DNA of 45,153 nt from an uncultured Fibrobacter sp. (GTDB lineage Bacteria > Fibrobacterota > Fibrobacteria > Fibrobacterales > Fibrobacteraceae): NCBI RefSeq assembly GCF_937877005.1, contig NZ_CALEFV010000035.1, positions 1-45,153 on the forward strand, given 5' to 3'. The notes beneath the pieces were generated by a model. It saw only the letters and a list, made by a program, of their open reading frames with translations, searched no databases and was not told the DNA's origin. Position 1 is the stretch's first letter, and every line of letters starts with the position of its first letter. Positions 32,128 to 39,692 of this stretch are shown here, one piece after another. Position numbers and translations under genes: made by a program.

Positions 32128-33260
32128 TAAAACGCCTGCCTCACGTAAAAGGACAACCCAAGATGGTCAAAATCCACCCACGAAAAATCGGCGCGGGCAA
32201 AAAGGCTTTCTTTCAGGTTTAACGCGACCAAGGCTCCCATACCGAGTGACTTATGCCATTCATTGCGGAGCAATTCACTGAAATAGCCACCCGACTTGCC
32301 TCCTTCAAAGAACACGTGGGTCGCAAAGCGCCAGAAGAGGAACCTACGGGCCTCGGCCTGCACAATGACAGCCTGGTTATCATTAAAATAGAGACTTTCT
32401 ACTCCGCGGAACCGGCAAATGCCGTCGGGACCGGCCAACATATCGAAGGGAACGTCCCCCTCGGCACGCTGCCACAGAAAACCGAGGGCCAAGGATGTTC
32501 CGAACAGGAGCTCCGTATATCCGCGCAAGTCAAGACTTTCAACATTGAAGGTATAATCACCGAACTTGTCCATGTAGAACATCTGCTGCCACTGGGCCAA
32601 ATAACCGTGACGAGTCCAATTAGTATTGTCGCGCGTATCGAGACCGAACAGGTAACCAATTCCATTGCGCCAACCGGAATGGTCGTCAGGCAGTGCCTGT
32701 TCTCCGCCCTCCTCAAATTCGATGTCGGAGAACTCGACATGAATCTCCGTCCCGTACTTGAACATTTCCGGAAGTCCTACTCTCGACTCGATCCTGGTTC
32801 CGTACAGGAACTTTTTCCGGTCAAAATTCACGAAACGATCGATATCGGGATCATTTCCGCGGCCATAATAACCCGCCACCCAATCCTGATACTTGAGCAG
32901 TGACCACACAGTCACCCGGTCATGGAACAGATAGAAGTAAGGTTCCAGGGTCAGGTTCAGCTGGTCGCGAGTCGAACCATAAGCTGTAACGCCTATTTCG
33001 GGAACCTTGCCTCCCCTTTCGTCCGGTTTCAGGAAAAAAAGAGCCATGAATCCGTACTGGAATTCAGTTTCCTCCGTATACCCCAGGACCGGAACAATGG
33101 AATAACGCTGAAAAACATCCTCCTGTGTCAGATCGACATCGAGCTCTCTCGAAGAGGGGGCCTCCTGAACCGGTTTTACCGGAATTGCCACTGTTGCGTG
33201 TACAGAAATGGCGGAAAACACCAGGACAGCAACAACAGCTATATTAGATATGAGGCTCAT
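32127..33260 (-). CDS. outer-membrane beta-barrel protein (surface-antigen-like)
   Basis: The protein has 377 residues from the ATG at 33260. The signal peptide MSLISNIAVVAVLVFSAIS ends near VHA. The rest is built of alternating amphipathic strands rich in Tyr, Trp and Gly, with features of Omp85/surface-antigen barrels (GIGYLFGLDTRDNTNWTRHG, where D-T-R-D-x-x-x-x-P/T is typical, and FVFFEGG-like strands). It ends in a Phe (YVRQAF), as expected for BAM-inserted barrels. It heads the lipid operon, seven bases from a TATATTTG motif, and may export or display the lipid product. That role is inferred from position. Confidence 0.75.
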   Translation of the reverse strand: MSLISNIAVVAVLVFSAISVHATVAIPVKPVQEAPSSRELDVDLTQEDVFQRYSIVPVLGYTEETEFQYGFMALFFLKPDERGGKVPEIGVTAYGSTRDQLNLTLEPYFYLFHDRVTVWSLLKYQDWVAGYYGRGNDPDIDRFVNFDRKKFLYGTRIESRVGLPEMFKYGTEIHVEFSDIEFEEGGEQALPDDHSGWRNGIGYLFGLDTRDNTNWTRHGYLAQWQQMFYMDKFGDYTFNVESLDLRGYTELLFGTSLALGFLWQRAEGDVPFDMLAGPDGICRFRGVESLYFNDNQAVIVQAEARRFLFWRFATHVFFEGGKSGGYFSELLRNEWHKSLGMGALVALNLKESLFARADFSWVDFDHLGLSFYVRQAF

Positions 33261-33267
33261 GGCAAGC

Positions 33268-33275
33268 CAAATATA
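33268..33275 (-). promoter_or_regulatory. TAnnTTTG promoter motif (TATATTTG) of the lipid operon
   Basis: It lies on the minus strand seven bases before the ATG at 33260, with no ribosome-binding sequence between. It is the probable promoter for the outer-membrane protein and following genes. Confidence 0.5.
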
Positions 33276-33406
33276 GAAATCAGGCAGGATTATTCCAATT
33301 AGGAATGGTATTAGCACAGCCCTCAATATTTTTTTTGTTACGTAAAAGTCCGTTTCGGGAAAAAATATTTATTTTTCTTTACGCAATTCCCTTTCAGCGA
33401 GATTCT

Positions 33407-34252
33407 ATGCAAAAAAAACGGCTCGGCACATTTTTCGGTACCAAGGCATGCGATTCCGGATCGGAATCGGTCTGTTCCGCATGTAGGCGCCGCAAGAGTG
33501 GTTTCACGATTATAGAATTGGCTGTCGTCATCATCATCATCAATCTGCTTGCCGGCGTTGCAATTCCGCAACTGACGGACTATATCGAGCGTACAAAACA
33601 GAAGCTCGACGTCCTAAAGCTATTCGAACTCCGCGACGCTCTCAATCGAGCACTGTACGAAACAGACGCCGTAGAAAGCGTCACAGAAGGGAATTATCAG
33701 GGATGCAATACAGTCAGCAAAGACGCTCTGAGAAAAGCCCTTGCCAGCGACAAGGGGGTCGCCCTATTCATCATTCAGCGCAGTAGCTACATGCCCGCCA
33801 ACTACCAAGGAACGCATGGTTCCGCAAGCACAAACAATATGTGCGGTCTCACATTTTCTGGCGGCGTCTGGACCAATGCTTTAAAAGAGGCCGGTTTCGG
33901 AGCCGTCGCCGACATCATTGCAGACAGAGCTAACGGTGACAAAATCAACACCAACTCCAAGACCTATACTGCAGTAAAGAACGCTGGCAACAACAGCTGG
34001 TGGCGCACGTATCCCACAAAGCCGATTTTCCAGAGCAGGATGCTCCAGAGCAATCCCACCGAAAAAACGGCATCCAACACCGCCATCGCGCTGAAGATCC
34101 GCTGGGTTAACGGGGATGCCAAAAGCAATGCCATTGACGTTTTCTTCGGCAAGGACGCGAGCACCTACGAATCAGCCTTACTAAGCAGGCAAATGGTATG
34201 TTTCTCTACGCGAGGAGCTGCAGGATGCAAGAAATCCCAGCCCTCCTACTAA
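33407..34252 (+). CDS. type IV pilin/pseudopilin-like protein
   Basis: The protein has 281 residues from the ATG at 33407. The prepilin peptidase signal is SGFTIIELAVVIII, with cleavage after Gly32 and Glu at +5 of the mature protein, followed by a hydrophobic N-terminal helix (IINLLAGVAIPQLTDYIERT). The leader of 32 residues is long and contains two Cys. The globular part has four or so Cys (CNTVSK, NNMCGLTF, MVCFSTRGAAGC) that could form disulfides, and resembles Fibrobacter-type pilin proteins of the type II secretion/type IV pilus class. It stands alone and is followed by its own terminator, so it is probably an accessory pilin. Confidence 0.85.
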   Translation: MQKKRLGTFFGTKACDSGSESVCSACRRRKSGFTIIELAVVIIIINLLAGVAIPQLTDYIERTKQKLDVLKLFELRDALNRALYETDAVESVTEGNYQGCNTVSKDALRKALASDKGVALFIIQRSSYMPANYQGTHGSASTNNMCGLTFSGGVWTNALKEAGFGAVADIIADRANGDKINTNSKTYTAVKNAGNNSWWRTYPTKPIFQSRMLQSNPTEKTASNTAIALKIRWVNGDAKSNAIDVFFGKDASTYESALLSRQMVCFSTRGAAGCKKSQPSY

Positions 34253-34266
34253 CGAATTCACGAAAG

Positions 34267-34290
34267 GCTGCCCCAGCGGGCAGCTTTTTT
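34267..34290 (+). terminator. rho-independent terminator of the pilin-like gene
   Basis: GCTGCCC-CAGC-GGGCAGC is followed by six T. Confidence 0.9.
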
Positions 34291-34307
34291 ACTACCTTAT
34301 AATTACT

Positions 34308-34664
34308 ATGAGTGAAAACTGCCTTTTCTGCAAAATCATCAAGGGAGAGATCCCCTCCAAGAAAATCTACGAAGACGACGACGTTTTTGCCTTCTACGAC
34401 ATCGCCCCGCAGGCACCGGTGCATTTCCTGGTAGTGCCCAAGCGCCATATCGCGACCATCATGGACATGAAACCCGAAGACTGCGAGCTCGTGGGCAAGA
34501 TGCTCTACCGCGCCCAGCTAATCGCGAAAGACCTCGGCCTCGAAGAGGGCGGCGCACGCTTCGTGTTCAACTGCAAGGCCGACGCCGGCCAGACTGTTTT
34601 CCACATCCACCTGCATGTGGTCGGCGGACAGGTCATGGGCTGGCCCCCGTTCCCGGTAAAATAA
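34308..34664 (+). CDS. HIT family (HinT-like) nucleotide-binding protein
   Basis: This is a 118-residue histidine-triad protein. CLFCKIIKGEIPSKKIYED and FYDIAPQAPVHFLVVPKRHI are the usual N-terminal parts, and FHIHLHVVGG is the H-x-H-x-H catalytic triad. Members hydrolyse nucleoside phosphoramidates such as AMP-lysine. It is the first gene of a unit with recO and panB; the recO start follows its stop by one base. Confidence 0.95.
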   Translation: MSENCLFCKIIKGEIPSKKIYEDDDVFAFYDIAPQAPVHFLVVPKRHIATIMDMKPEDCELVGKMLYRAQLIAKDLGLEEGGARFVFNCKADAGQTVFHIHLHVVGGQVMGWPPFPVK

Positions 34665-34665
34665 G

Positions 34666-35415
34666 TTGATCAAGACACGCTGCATCCCGCTACACCGTTT
34701 CGCCTACAGCGACTCGAGCCTGATCGTGAAGGCCCTGACGGAAGAATGCGGCGTCGTGAGCTTCATAGTAAAGGGAGGCAAGCGCAAGGAGTCCCCCTTC
34801 AAGGGAGCCCTGGATCCGCTAGCCCTCTCGGAAGTGGTTTTTAGGCAAAATCCCTCTACCGAGCTACAGTTCATCAAGGAAGCCACCATTATAAATTGGC
34901 ACGAAAACCTTCGCGCCAGCCTACTCAACCTTGCCACAGCACAGGTCATGGCCGAAATCGTACTTAGGTACGCTCCGCAAGGAGTTCCGCTCCCCGATGA
35001 ATTCAACCTACTTGGCAACTCCCTTGCCGAACTAAATTCCACGACAACATGCGAAAGCACATTCGCCCAGTGGCTCCTCGACACCTGCGATTTATGGGGA
35101 TACCACCTGGATCTCGGTATATGCAGCCGCTGCGAAAGCGAACTTTCGGAACCTGCGGCAGACTTTTTTCCTGAATCGGGCAGTCTCATCTGCAAAAATT
35201 GCCAGGGAATCGTCTCGGCGAGGGCAAGAAACGAAACATTGCAGGGGCTCTGGGATTTGCATCTATCCCGTAAAGTTCCTATATTGCGAGGCCGGGAATA
35301 TGTCGAGAACGCACTTCTCGCCTACCTGAGGAGTCATATCGGGTTCATGAAAGATCTTCATTCGCTTTCCTTTCTACAGGAGGTTCGAAAGTTATGCTCA
35401 GTCCAGTCGAAATAA
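34666..35415 (+). CDS. recO: DNA repair protein RecO
   Basis: This is a 249-residue RecO. The N-terminal OB fold begins IKTRCIPLHRFAYSDSSLIV, typical of the family, and VKGGKRKESPFKGALDPLA follows. A zinc site is formed by CSRCESEL and CKNCQG in the C-terminal helical domain. RecO helps load RecA with RecR on SSB-coated DNA. Translation starts at a TTG directly after the HIT stop; no upstream ATG is available. The end overlaps panB by 22 bases. Confidence 0.88.
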   Translation: MIKTRCIPLHRFAYSDSSLIVKALTEECGVVSFIVKGGKRKESPFKGALDPLALSEVVFRQNPSTELQFIKEATIINWHENLRASLLNLATAQVMAEIVLRYAPQGVPLPDEFNLLGNSLAELNSTTTCESTFAQWLLDTCDLWGYHLDLGICSRCESELSEPAADFFPESGSLICKNCQGIVSARARNETLQGLWDLHLSRKVPILRGREYVENALLAYLRSHIGFMKDLHSLSFLQEVRKLCSVQSK

Positions 35416-36143
35416 AGAATAAGAAGAACAGCGGAAAAAAAGTATCGATGATCACCGCCTATGACTACGCCTTTGCCCAGATGGCCGAAGCGGCAGGCAT
35501 CGACCAGATTCTGGTAGGAGACAGCCTCGCAAACACCATGCTTGGCTACAAGAAGACTAGCGAAATCGGCATGAACGAAATGCTCGTGTTCGTGGCAGCG
35601 GTATGCCGCGGCGCCCCCAACACGCACGTAGTAGCCGACATGCCCTACCTGAGCGACAAGGATCCCCAGACAGCATACGATAACGCAAGGCGCTTTATGG
35701 ACTTGGGAGCATCGAGCATCAAGCTCGAAGGAACCCCAGCAGGCGTCATTGAATTCCTGAGGAGCAAGGACATTCCCGTATGCGCCCACCACGGACTTCT
35801 GCCGCAGACCGCCGAAAACTTCAAACAGAAAGGCCGTACCGAAGAGGAAGCCACCGCCATTATGAAGGCAGCCAAGTTCACCGACGATCTGGGATGCTTC
35901 GAAATGGTGCTGGAACACATTCCCGAAGAACTCGGAACCAGAATCACCCAGATGGTGAACGCGGTCACCATCGGAATTGGCGGAGGAAAGTTTACAGACG
36001 GCCAGGTTCTAGTGATGCACGATGCGCTCGGCATGCATCTTGGCAAGAATCCACCGTTCGCACCGAAGTTTGTCGACATGTTCAGTCTCGGTGTAGAAGG
36101 CTTCAGAAAGTATATAGAGCATGTCAACGATCCATCCAAATAG
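35394..36143 (+). CDS. panB: 3-methyl-2-oxobutanoate hydroxymethyltransferase
   Basis: This is a 249-residue PanB, which makes ketopantoate for pantothenate and CoA synthesis from methylene-THF. Marks are VSMITAYDYAFAQMAEAAGI, ILVGDSLANTMLGY (metal-binding Asp), VVADMPYLS, IKLEGT, VCAHHGLLPQ and IGIGGGKFTDGQVLVMHDAL. AGGAGG lies before the ATG, inside the end of recO, so the two are overlapping operon members. It is slightly short for the family but complete. Confidence 0.96.
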   Translation: MLSPVEIKNKKNSGKKVSMITAYDYAFAQMAEAAGIDQILVGDSLANTMLGYKKTSEIGMNEMLVFVAAVCRGAPNTHVVADMPYLSDKDPQTAYDNARRFMDLGASSIKLEGTPAGVIEFLRSKDIPVCAHHGLLPQTAENFKQKGRTEEEATAIMKAAKFTDDLGCFEMVLEHIPEELGTRITQMVNAVTIGIGGGKFTDGQVLVMHDALGMHLGKNPPFAPKFVDMFSLGVEGFRKYIEHVNDPSK

Positions 36144-36204
36144 TACCATGCTCCGTATCTGCTTGACTTGCTTATAGTTACAGAGATGTCTAGAAAAAAA
36201 ATTT

Positions 36205-36233
36205 GTTCCCGATTCTTTCGGGAACTTTTATTT
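36205..36233 (+). terminator. rho-independent terminator of panB
   Basis: GTTCCCGA-TTCTT-TCGGGAAC is followed by TTTTATTT. Confidence 0.8.
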
Positions 36234-36445
36234 CTTTGCGAGAGAAGCCCAGCAAATACAAGCATTCCAGAATTACATACAAACTATTTTTCTTCGAATT
36301 AGGACGCGAAGTAATCTTTGTATAATGAATTTTTTTGTAAAAAATGAAAAAAAATTAATTTTTTTTAAAAAAAGTGTTGATTATTTGTGAAAAAATATTA
36401 TTTTATAAACATCTAATTCACAACATCACCATAAGGAAGAAAAAA
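36234..36445 (+). promoter_or_regulatory. very AT-rich upstream region of the histone-like gene
   Basis: No reading frame was recognised here. It contains long runs of A and T (for example around 36329-36372), which could bend DNA. A TTGATT at 36377-36382 with TATTAT/TATAAA sequences near 36396-36408 may be a promoter, but spacing is not ideal. Confidence 0.35.
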
Positions 36446-36763
36446 ATGGCTGAAAAGAAAGTTGCAAAGAAGGCTGCCGCCCCTAAGGCTGCTGCAAAGA
36501 AGACCGCTCCGAAGGCTGCTGCTAAGAAGGCTGCCCCGAAGGCCGCTGCTAAGAAGGCTGCTCCGAAGGCTGCTGCTAAGAAGGCTGCTCCGAAGGCCGC
36601 TGCTAAGAAGGCTGCTCCGAAGGCCGCTGCTAAGAAGGCTGCTCCGAAGGCTGCTGCCAAGAAGGCTGCTCCGAAGGCCGCTGCTAAGAAGGCTGCTCCG
36701 AAGGCTGCTGCTAAGAAGGTTGCCGCTAAGAAGCCCGCTGCCAAGAAGGCTGCCAAGAAGTAA
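36446..36763 (+). CDS. histone H1-like, Lys/Ala/Pro-rich repeat protein
   Basis: The protein has 105 residues made almost only of Lys, Ala and Pro. After MAEKKVAKK come nine near-identical units of the type APKAAAKK, then VAAKKPAAKKAAKK. It looks like the C-terminal tail of eukaryotic histone H1 and bacterial H1-like proteins (Hc1, AlgP, HU tails), and would bind DNA or other polyanions through charge. AAGGAAG precedes the ATG at 36446; the longer frame to 36374 is not supported. The gene is followed by a strong terminator. DNA-binding or chromosome compaction is the likely role by family analogy. Confidence 0.8.
   Translation: MAEKKVAKKAAAPKAAAKKTAPKAAAKKAAPKAAAKKAAPKAAAKKAAPKAAAKKAAPKAAAKKAAPKAAAKKAAPKAAAKKAAPKAAAKKVAAKKPAAKKAAKK
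36473..36718 (+). repeat. 27-bp tandem repeat inside the histone-like gene
   Basis: Nine units of about 27 bases (AAGGCTGCTCCGAAG then GCYGCTGCTAAG) differ mainly by silent changes. Copy number may vary by slippage or recombination without breaking the frame. Confidence 0.8.
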
Positions 36764-36786
36764 TCGCAACGATTTCTCCTTTGTTG

Positions 36787-36817
36787 ACGAGTTCCGGACA
36801 AGTCCGGGACTCGTTTT
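36787..36817 (+). terminator. rho-independent terminator of the histone-like gene
   Basis: ACGAGTTCCGGAC pairs with GTCCGGGACTCGT (one G-U) across an AA loop and is followed by TTTT. The T run merges with the next gene's promoter motif. Confidence 0.85.
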
Positions 36818-36818
36818 C

Positions 36819-36826
36819 TATCTTTA
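36819..36826 (+). promoter_or_regulatory. TAnnTTTA promoter-like motif before 36831
   Basis: TATCTTTA lies four bases before the ATG at 36831, directly after the histone-gene terminator. It is one base off the TAnnTTTG pattern. Confidence 0.35.
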
Positions 36827-36830
36827 TGGT

Positions 36831-37193
36831 ATGATTTCAGAAGAAAAACTCGCCGAACTAGAAAATATCCCTTACGAACAGCGCATCGAGCGCATCGAAA
36901 AGTTGCTCCAGGACAAAAAGGAACCGCGCGCATTCGAACTCGGACTTCTGCTAGCCCTCAAGATGGGACAGGAAATTCGCGAAGGCAAGGAACTCGGCTC
37001 CGAATCGGGCGATCTAGTCGCCAGCTGGAACGGGAAATACCCCGATTCCATTGTCGAAGAAGCGATCGCGAGCGCAAGGGAATTCTTGACGAACCCCGCG
37101 AAGCTCGCCGAGAAGATCAAGGCAGGATTTCTGAAAAAAGCCGAAGAAGGCAAGACAGAAGACAAGAACACCGATGAGGCCGAAAATGGATAA
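36831..37193 (+). CDS. hypothetical charged protein
   Basis: The protein has 120 residues starting MISEEKLAELENIPYEQRIE. It is predicted to be mostly helical and is rich in Glu and Lys. A central KMGQEIREGKELGSESGDLV segment and a final acidic tail (EEGKTEDKNTDEAE) are visible, and no known domain was recognised. The reading frame continues upstream through the histone-like gene in a different frame, but that part is an Arg/Leu-rich shadow; 36831 is the sensible start. It overlaps the Ppx/GppA start by eight bases, so the two are likely co-translated. Confidence 0.7.
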   Translation: MISEEKLAELENIPYEQRIERIEKLLQDKKEPRAFELGLLLALKMGQEIREGKELGSESGDLVASWNGKYPDSIVEEAIASAREFLTNPAKLAEKIKAGFLKKAEEGKTEDKNTDEAENG

Positions 37194-38088
37194 CAAGCTT
37201 ATCGCGACCGTCGATATCGGAAGCCACAGCTGCATTTTGCTAATCGCGGCCTTCGAAAAGACCCCCGGCGCAGAAAACGAAGAGCCTAAGAAAGTCCTTG
37301 TCCCTAAACTGCAAAAGGTCGAAGTCTGCCGCCTCGGTGAAGACATCTACGAGCACGGCGAAATTACCGAAAAACGCATGAAGGAACTCGAAGTCATCAT
37401 GACGAAGTTCCGCATGGACCTGCATGCCCTGGGCGCAAACCTCAAGGGCGCTGTGATGACGGAAGCGATGCGCAAAGCCAGCAATCCCGATGCGGTTATC
37501 GAAGTCGTGGAAAAGGCGCTCTGGATGCGTCCCAGAATCATTTCGGGCGAAGAAGAAGGCAAGCTCACCTACCGCTCGGTGCAGGAATGGCATGGTGAAG
37601 GTATCGTGACAGTGGATATCGGCGGAGGCTCCACGGAACTATCGAACGGAACGACAACCTTTTCGATTCCAGTTGGCGCCCTCAAGATGTTCAAGGCGAT
37701 GGGACCGATCCCGGGGCCCGAATACAAGAAATTCGTCAAGGAAACCTTCAAGGAAGTTTCATTCAAGGGCATGACGAAGAAGCCCGTGTACCTCATCGGT
37801 GGTACCGGAACGGCTCTTGCGATGGTGTACCTAAATAAACAGCAGTTCGACTACAAGACTATCGAGGGTCTCGAACTGTCGATTAGCGACCTGGACGCCG
37901 TCACGACACGCATATCAAACTTGTCCAAGGAACTACGCGCAATGCTCCCGGGACTTGAAAACGGACGTCACGAAGTCATCATCTGCGGCCTTTTCTGGCT
38001 GAAGTCGATTCTGGAAAAACTCCGCGTCGAAACATTCAAGATTAGCACCGCAGGATTGCGCTTTGGGTTATTGTATGAGAATCAATAA
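37186..38088 (+). CDS. Ppx/GppA phosphatase family protein
   Basis: This is a 300-residue ASKHA-fold protein. TVDIGSHSCILLIA is the N-terminal phosphate loop, ISGEEEGKLTYRSVQ is the conserved Glu region, TVDIGGGSTELSNG the second phosphate loop, and LIGGTGTALAMVYL the adenosine-like motif. Exopolyphosphatases/guanosine pentaphosphatases of this short (single-unit, about 300-residue) type are common in the FCB group. GAGG is well placed for the ATG at 37186 and not for the ATG at 37174. It overlaps the pseudouridine synthase gene by 14 bases. Confidence 0.9.
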   Translation: MDNKLIATVDIGSHSCILLIAAFEKTPGAENEEPKKVLVPKLQKVEVCRLGEDIYEHGEITEKRMKELEVIMTKFRMDLHALGANLKGAVMTEAMRKASNPDAVIEVVEKALWMRPRIISGEEEGKLTYRSVQEWHGEGIVTVDIGGGSTELSNGTTTFSIPVGALKMFKAMGPIPGPEYKKFVKETFKEVSFKGMTKKPVYLIGGTGTALAMVYLNKQQFDYKTIEGLELSISDLDAVTTRISNLSKELRAMLPGLENGRHEVIICGLFWLKSILEKLRVETFKISTAGLRFGLLYENQ

Positions 38089-38794
38089 GTTTATATCTCT
38101 CTGCGGAATCGCGAGCCGCCGCGCAGCCGACTCCCTAATCGCCGAAGGACGCGTGCAGGTGAATGGCACCGTCATCACCGACCTCGGACACCAGGTGGAC
38201 GAAACGAAGGACAAAGTCGAGGTCGACGGGAAGCGAGCTTCGTTACCGAAAAAGACGACAACAATCATGTTTCACAAGCCCGCTGGCTGCGTCTGCACCA
38301 AGACAGATCCGCAGGGACGCCGCACCGTATACGACTACCTGCCTCCAGCCTACCAGAGCCTCAAATATGTGGGCAGGCTTGACCTGCAAAGTCGCGGGCT
38401 GTTGCTTTTTACCGATGACGGCGAACTTTTGCACCGTCTGACGCACCCGAGTTTCGAAGTTCCTCGTAGCTATTATGTCTGGACGGACCGTCCGCTTTCC
38501 GAGCGAGCGGCCCAGAAGCTAGTTGACGGCGTAGACATCCGCGAAGAAGGCGCCGAAGACGAAGAAATCGCCTTCGCTACCGACATCTACCTGGAAAACG
38601 GCTTTGCCGAACTAGTGCTTGTCGAAGGCAAGAACCGCGAAATCCGTCGCATGATGCGCGCCGTGGGTTACGAAATCCGCGACCTAAAACGCGTGAGCTA
38701 CTGCAAGCTTTCGCTCGGCGATCTACCCGCCGGAGAATTCCGCGACCTCACCGCCGACGAGATGAACAAGCTGCGCCAGGCCGTTCACGTATAG
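38075..38794 (+). CDS. RsuA/RluB/E/F family pseudouridine synthase
   Basis: The protein has 239 residues. An S4 RNA-binding domain (MRINKFISLCGIASRRAAD, then GRVQVNG) is followed by the catalytic domain: FHKPAGCVCTK, VGRLDLQSRGLLLFTDDGEL with the catalytic Asp in GRLD, and EGKNREIRRMM. It converts one uridine in rRNA to pseudouridine; 23S (RluB-type) or 16S (RsuA-type) cannot be separated here. The ATG at 38075 lies within the end of the Ppx/GppA gene. Confidence 0.93.
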   Translation: MRINKFISLCGIASRRAADSLIAEGRVQVNGTVITDLGHQVDETKDKVEVDGKRASLPKKTTTIMFHKPAGCVCTKTDPQGRRTVYDYLPPAYQSLKYVGRLDLQSRGLLLFTDDGELLHRLTHPSFEVPRSYYVWTDRPLSERAAQKLVDGVDIREEGAEDEEIAFATDIYLENGFAELVLVEGKNREIRRMMRAVGYEIRDLKRVSYCKLSLGDLPAGEFRDLTADEMNKLRQAVHV

Positions 38795-38801
38795 GTTCAC
38801 G

Positions 38802-39635
38802 ATGACCAAAAGGACCTTATACATAGGCGATGTCCACGGTTGTGCCGACGAACTGGAACGCATCGTGGATGCGTTCGGTTTCGTGCGCGGAACCGACACG
38901 CTTTACCAGACCGGAGACATCATCAACAAGGGGCCAGACATGCTTCGGGCACTGCAGTTCGTAAAACAGAACGGCATCCTGACCGTACGCGGCAATCACG
39001 AGGAACACCTGATCCGCATGATGGATCAACCCGAAAGCGAATGGACCGAGAAACAGCGAGGCCGATTCGCGAAGCTCGCTCTAGAAGACTGGAAATACAT
39101 TCTGGAAGAAGTCAAGACATGGCCCCTGTGGCGGGACACACCGCACGCACTCCTGGTGCACGCGGGCCTCGAGCCCGGCAAGGCCAAACTCGAAGACATG
39201 GACCCTAAGGTAATCCTGTCCATAAGACTATGGAATGAAAAGCCCTGGTTCGAACAGGTGCAATGGCCGAAGACGGTGGTGTTCGGCCACTGGGCCAAGA
39301 TGGGATTCGTGAACCGTCCCGGATTCATCGGACTCGATGCCGGATGCGTCTATGGCAAGAAACTGATGGCATGGTGCCCCGAAGAAGACAAGTTCTACGA
39401 AATACCCGCCGCACGGGAATACACTCCCGTCAAGGACAAGGCCAAGACAGCCATTGACGCGCCATGTATGGTTCCAGGAGACAAGCTACCCGAAAATGAA
39501 CGTCCCAGATCATTCGACGACATCAAGAGAAAAATTGCGAACGGCGATATTGCTCCTGCAGACAATAGTGAAGAAGCCAAGAAAATCCGCAAGGCAAGTC
39601 CAAGCATCGCTGCGGAATGGGCTGGATACCCTTAA
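38802..39635 (+). CDS. metallophosphoesterase (symmetrical Ap4A hydrolase / PrpE-like)
   Basis: This is a 277-residue calcineurin-like phosphoesterase. The five metal-site blocks are in order: YIGDVHGCADEL, YQTGDIINKGPD, VRGNHEEH, LLVHAGLEPG and VVFGHWAKMGF. The order and the GLDAGCVYG after the last His resemble ApaH-type symmetric Ap4A hydrolases and related PPP-family enzymes. A charged C-terminal extension of about 60 residues (DDIKRKIANGDIAPADNSEE) is unusual and unstructured in appearance. It is the last gene of the plus-strand unit. Confidence 0.9.
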   Translation: MTKRTLYIGDVHGCADELERIVDAFGFVRGTDTLYQTGDIINKGPDMLRALQFVKQNGILTVRGNHEEHLIRMMDQPESEWTEKQRGRFAKLALEDWKYILEEVKTWPLWRDTPHALLVHAGLEPGKAKLEDMDPKVILSIRLWNEKPWFEQVQWPKTVVFGHWAKMGFVNRPGFIGLDAGCVYGKKLMAWCPEEDKFYEIPAAREYTPVKDKAKTAIDAPCMVPGDKLPENERPRSFDDIKRKIANGDIAPADNSEEAKKIRKASPSIAAEWAGYP

Positions 39636-39641
39636 AAAAGA

Positions 39642-39664
39642 GCCGCCTGTCAGGCGGCCTTTTT
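39642..39664 (+). terminator. bidirectional rho-independent terminator
   Basis: GCCGCC-TGTCA-GGCGGC is followed by CTTTTT on the plus strand and by TCTTTTTT on the minus strand. It serves both the phosphoesterase gene and the convergent icd. Confidence 0.85.
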
Positions 39665-39692
39665 GTATCACGGGAATCCCCACTAACATTGA

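Noticed and set aside
36473..36718. regular direct repeats that might suggest a CRISPR array
   Set aside because: The repeats are contiguous 27-bp coding units without spacers and keep an open frame.
36462..36830. upstream extension of the frame at 36831 into the histone-like gene
   Set aside because: This part is an Arg/Leu-rich out-of-frame reading of the KAAP repeats; the strong terminator at 36787-36817 separates the genes.
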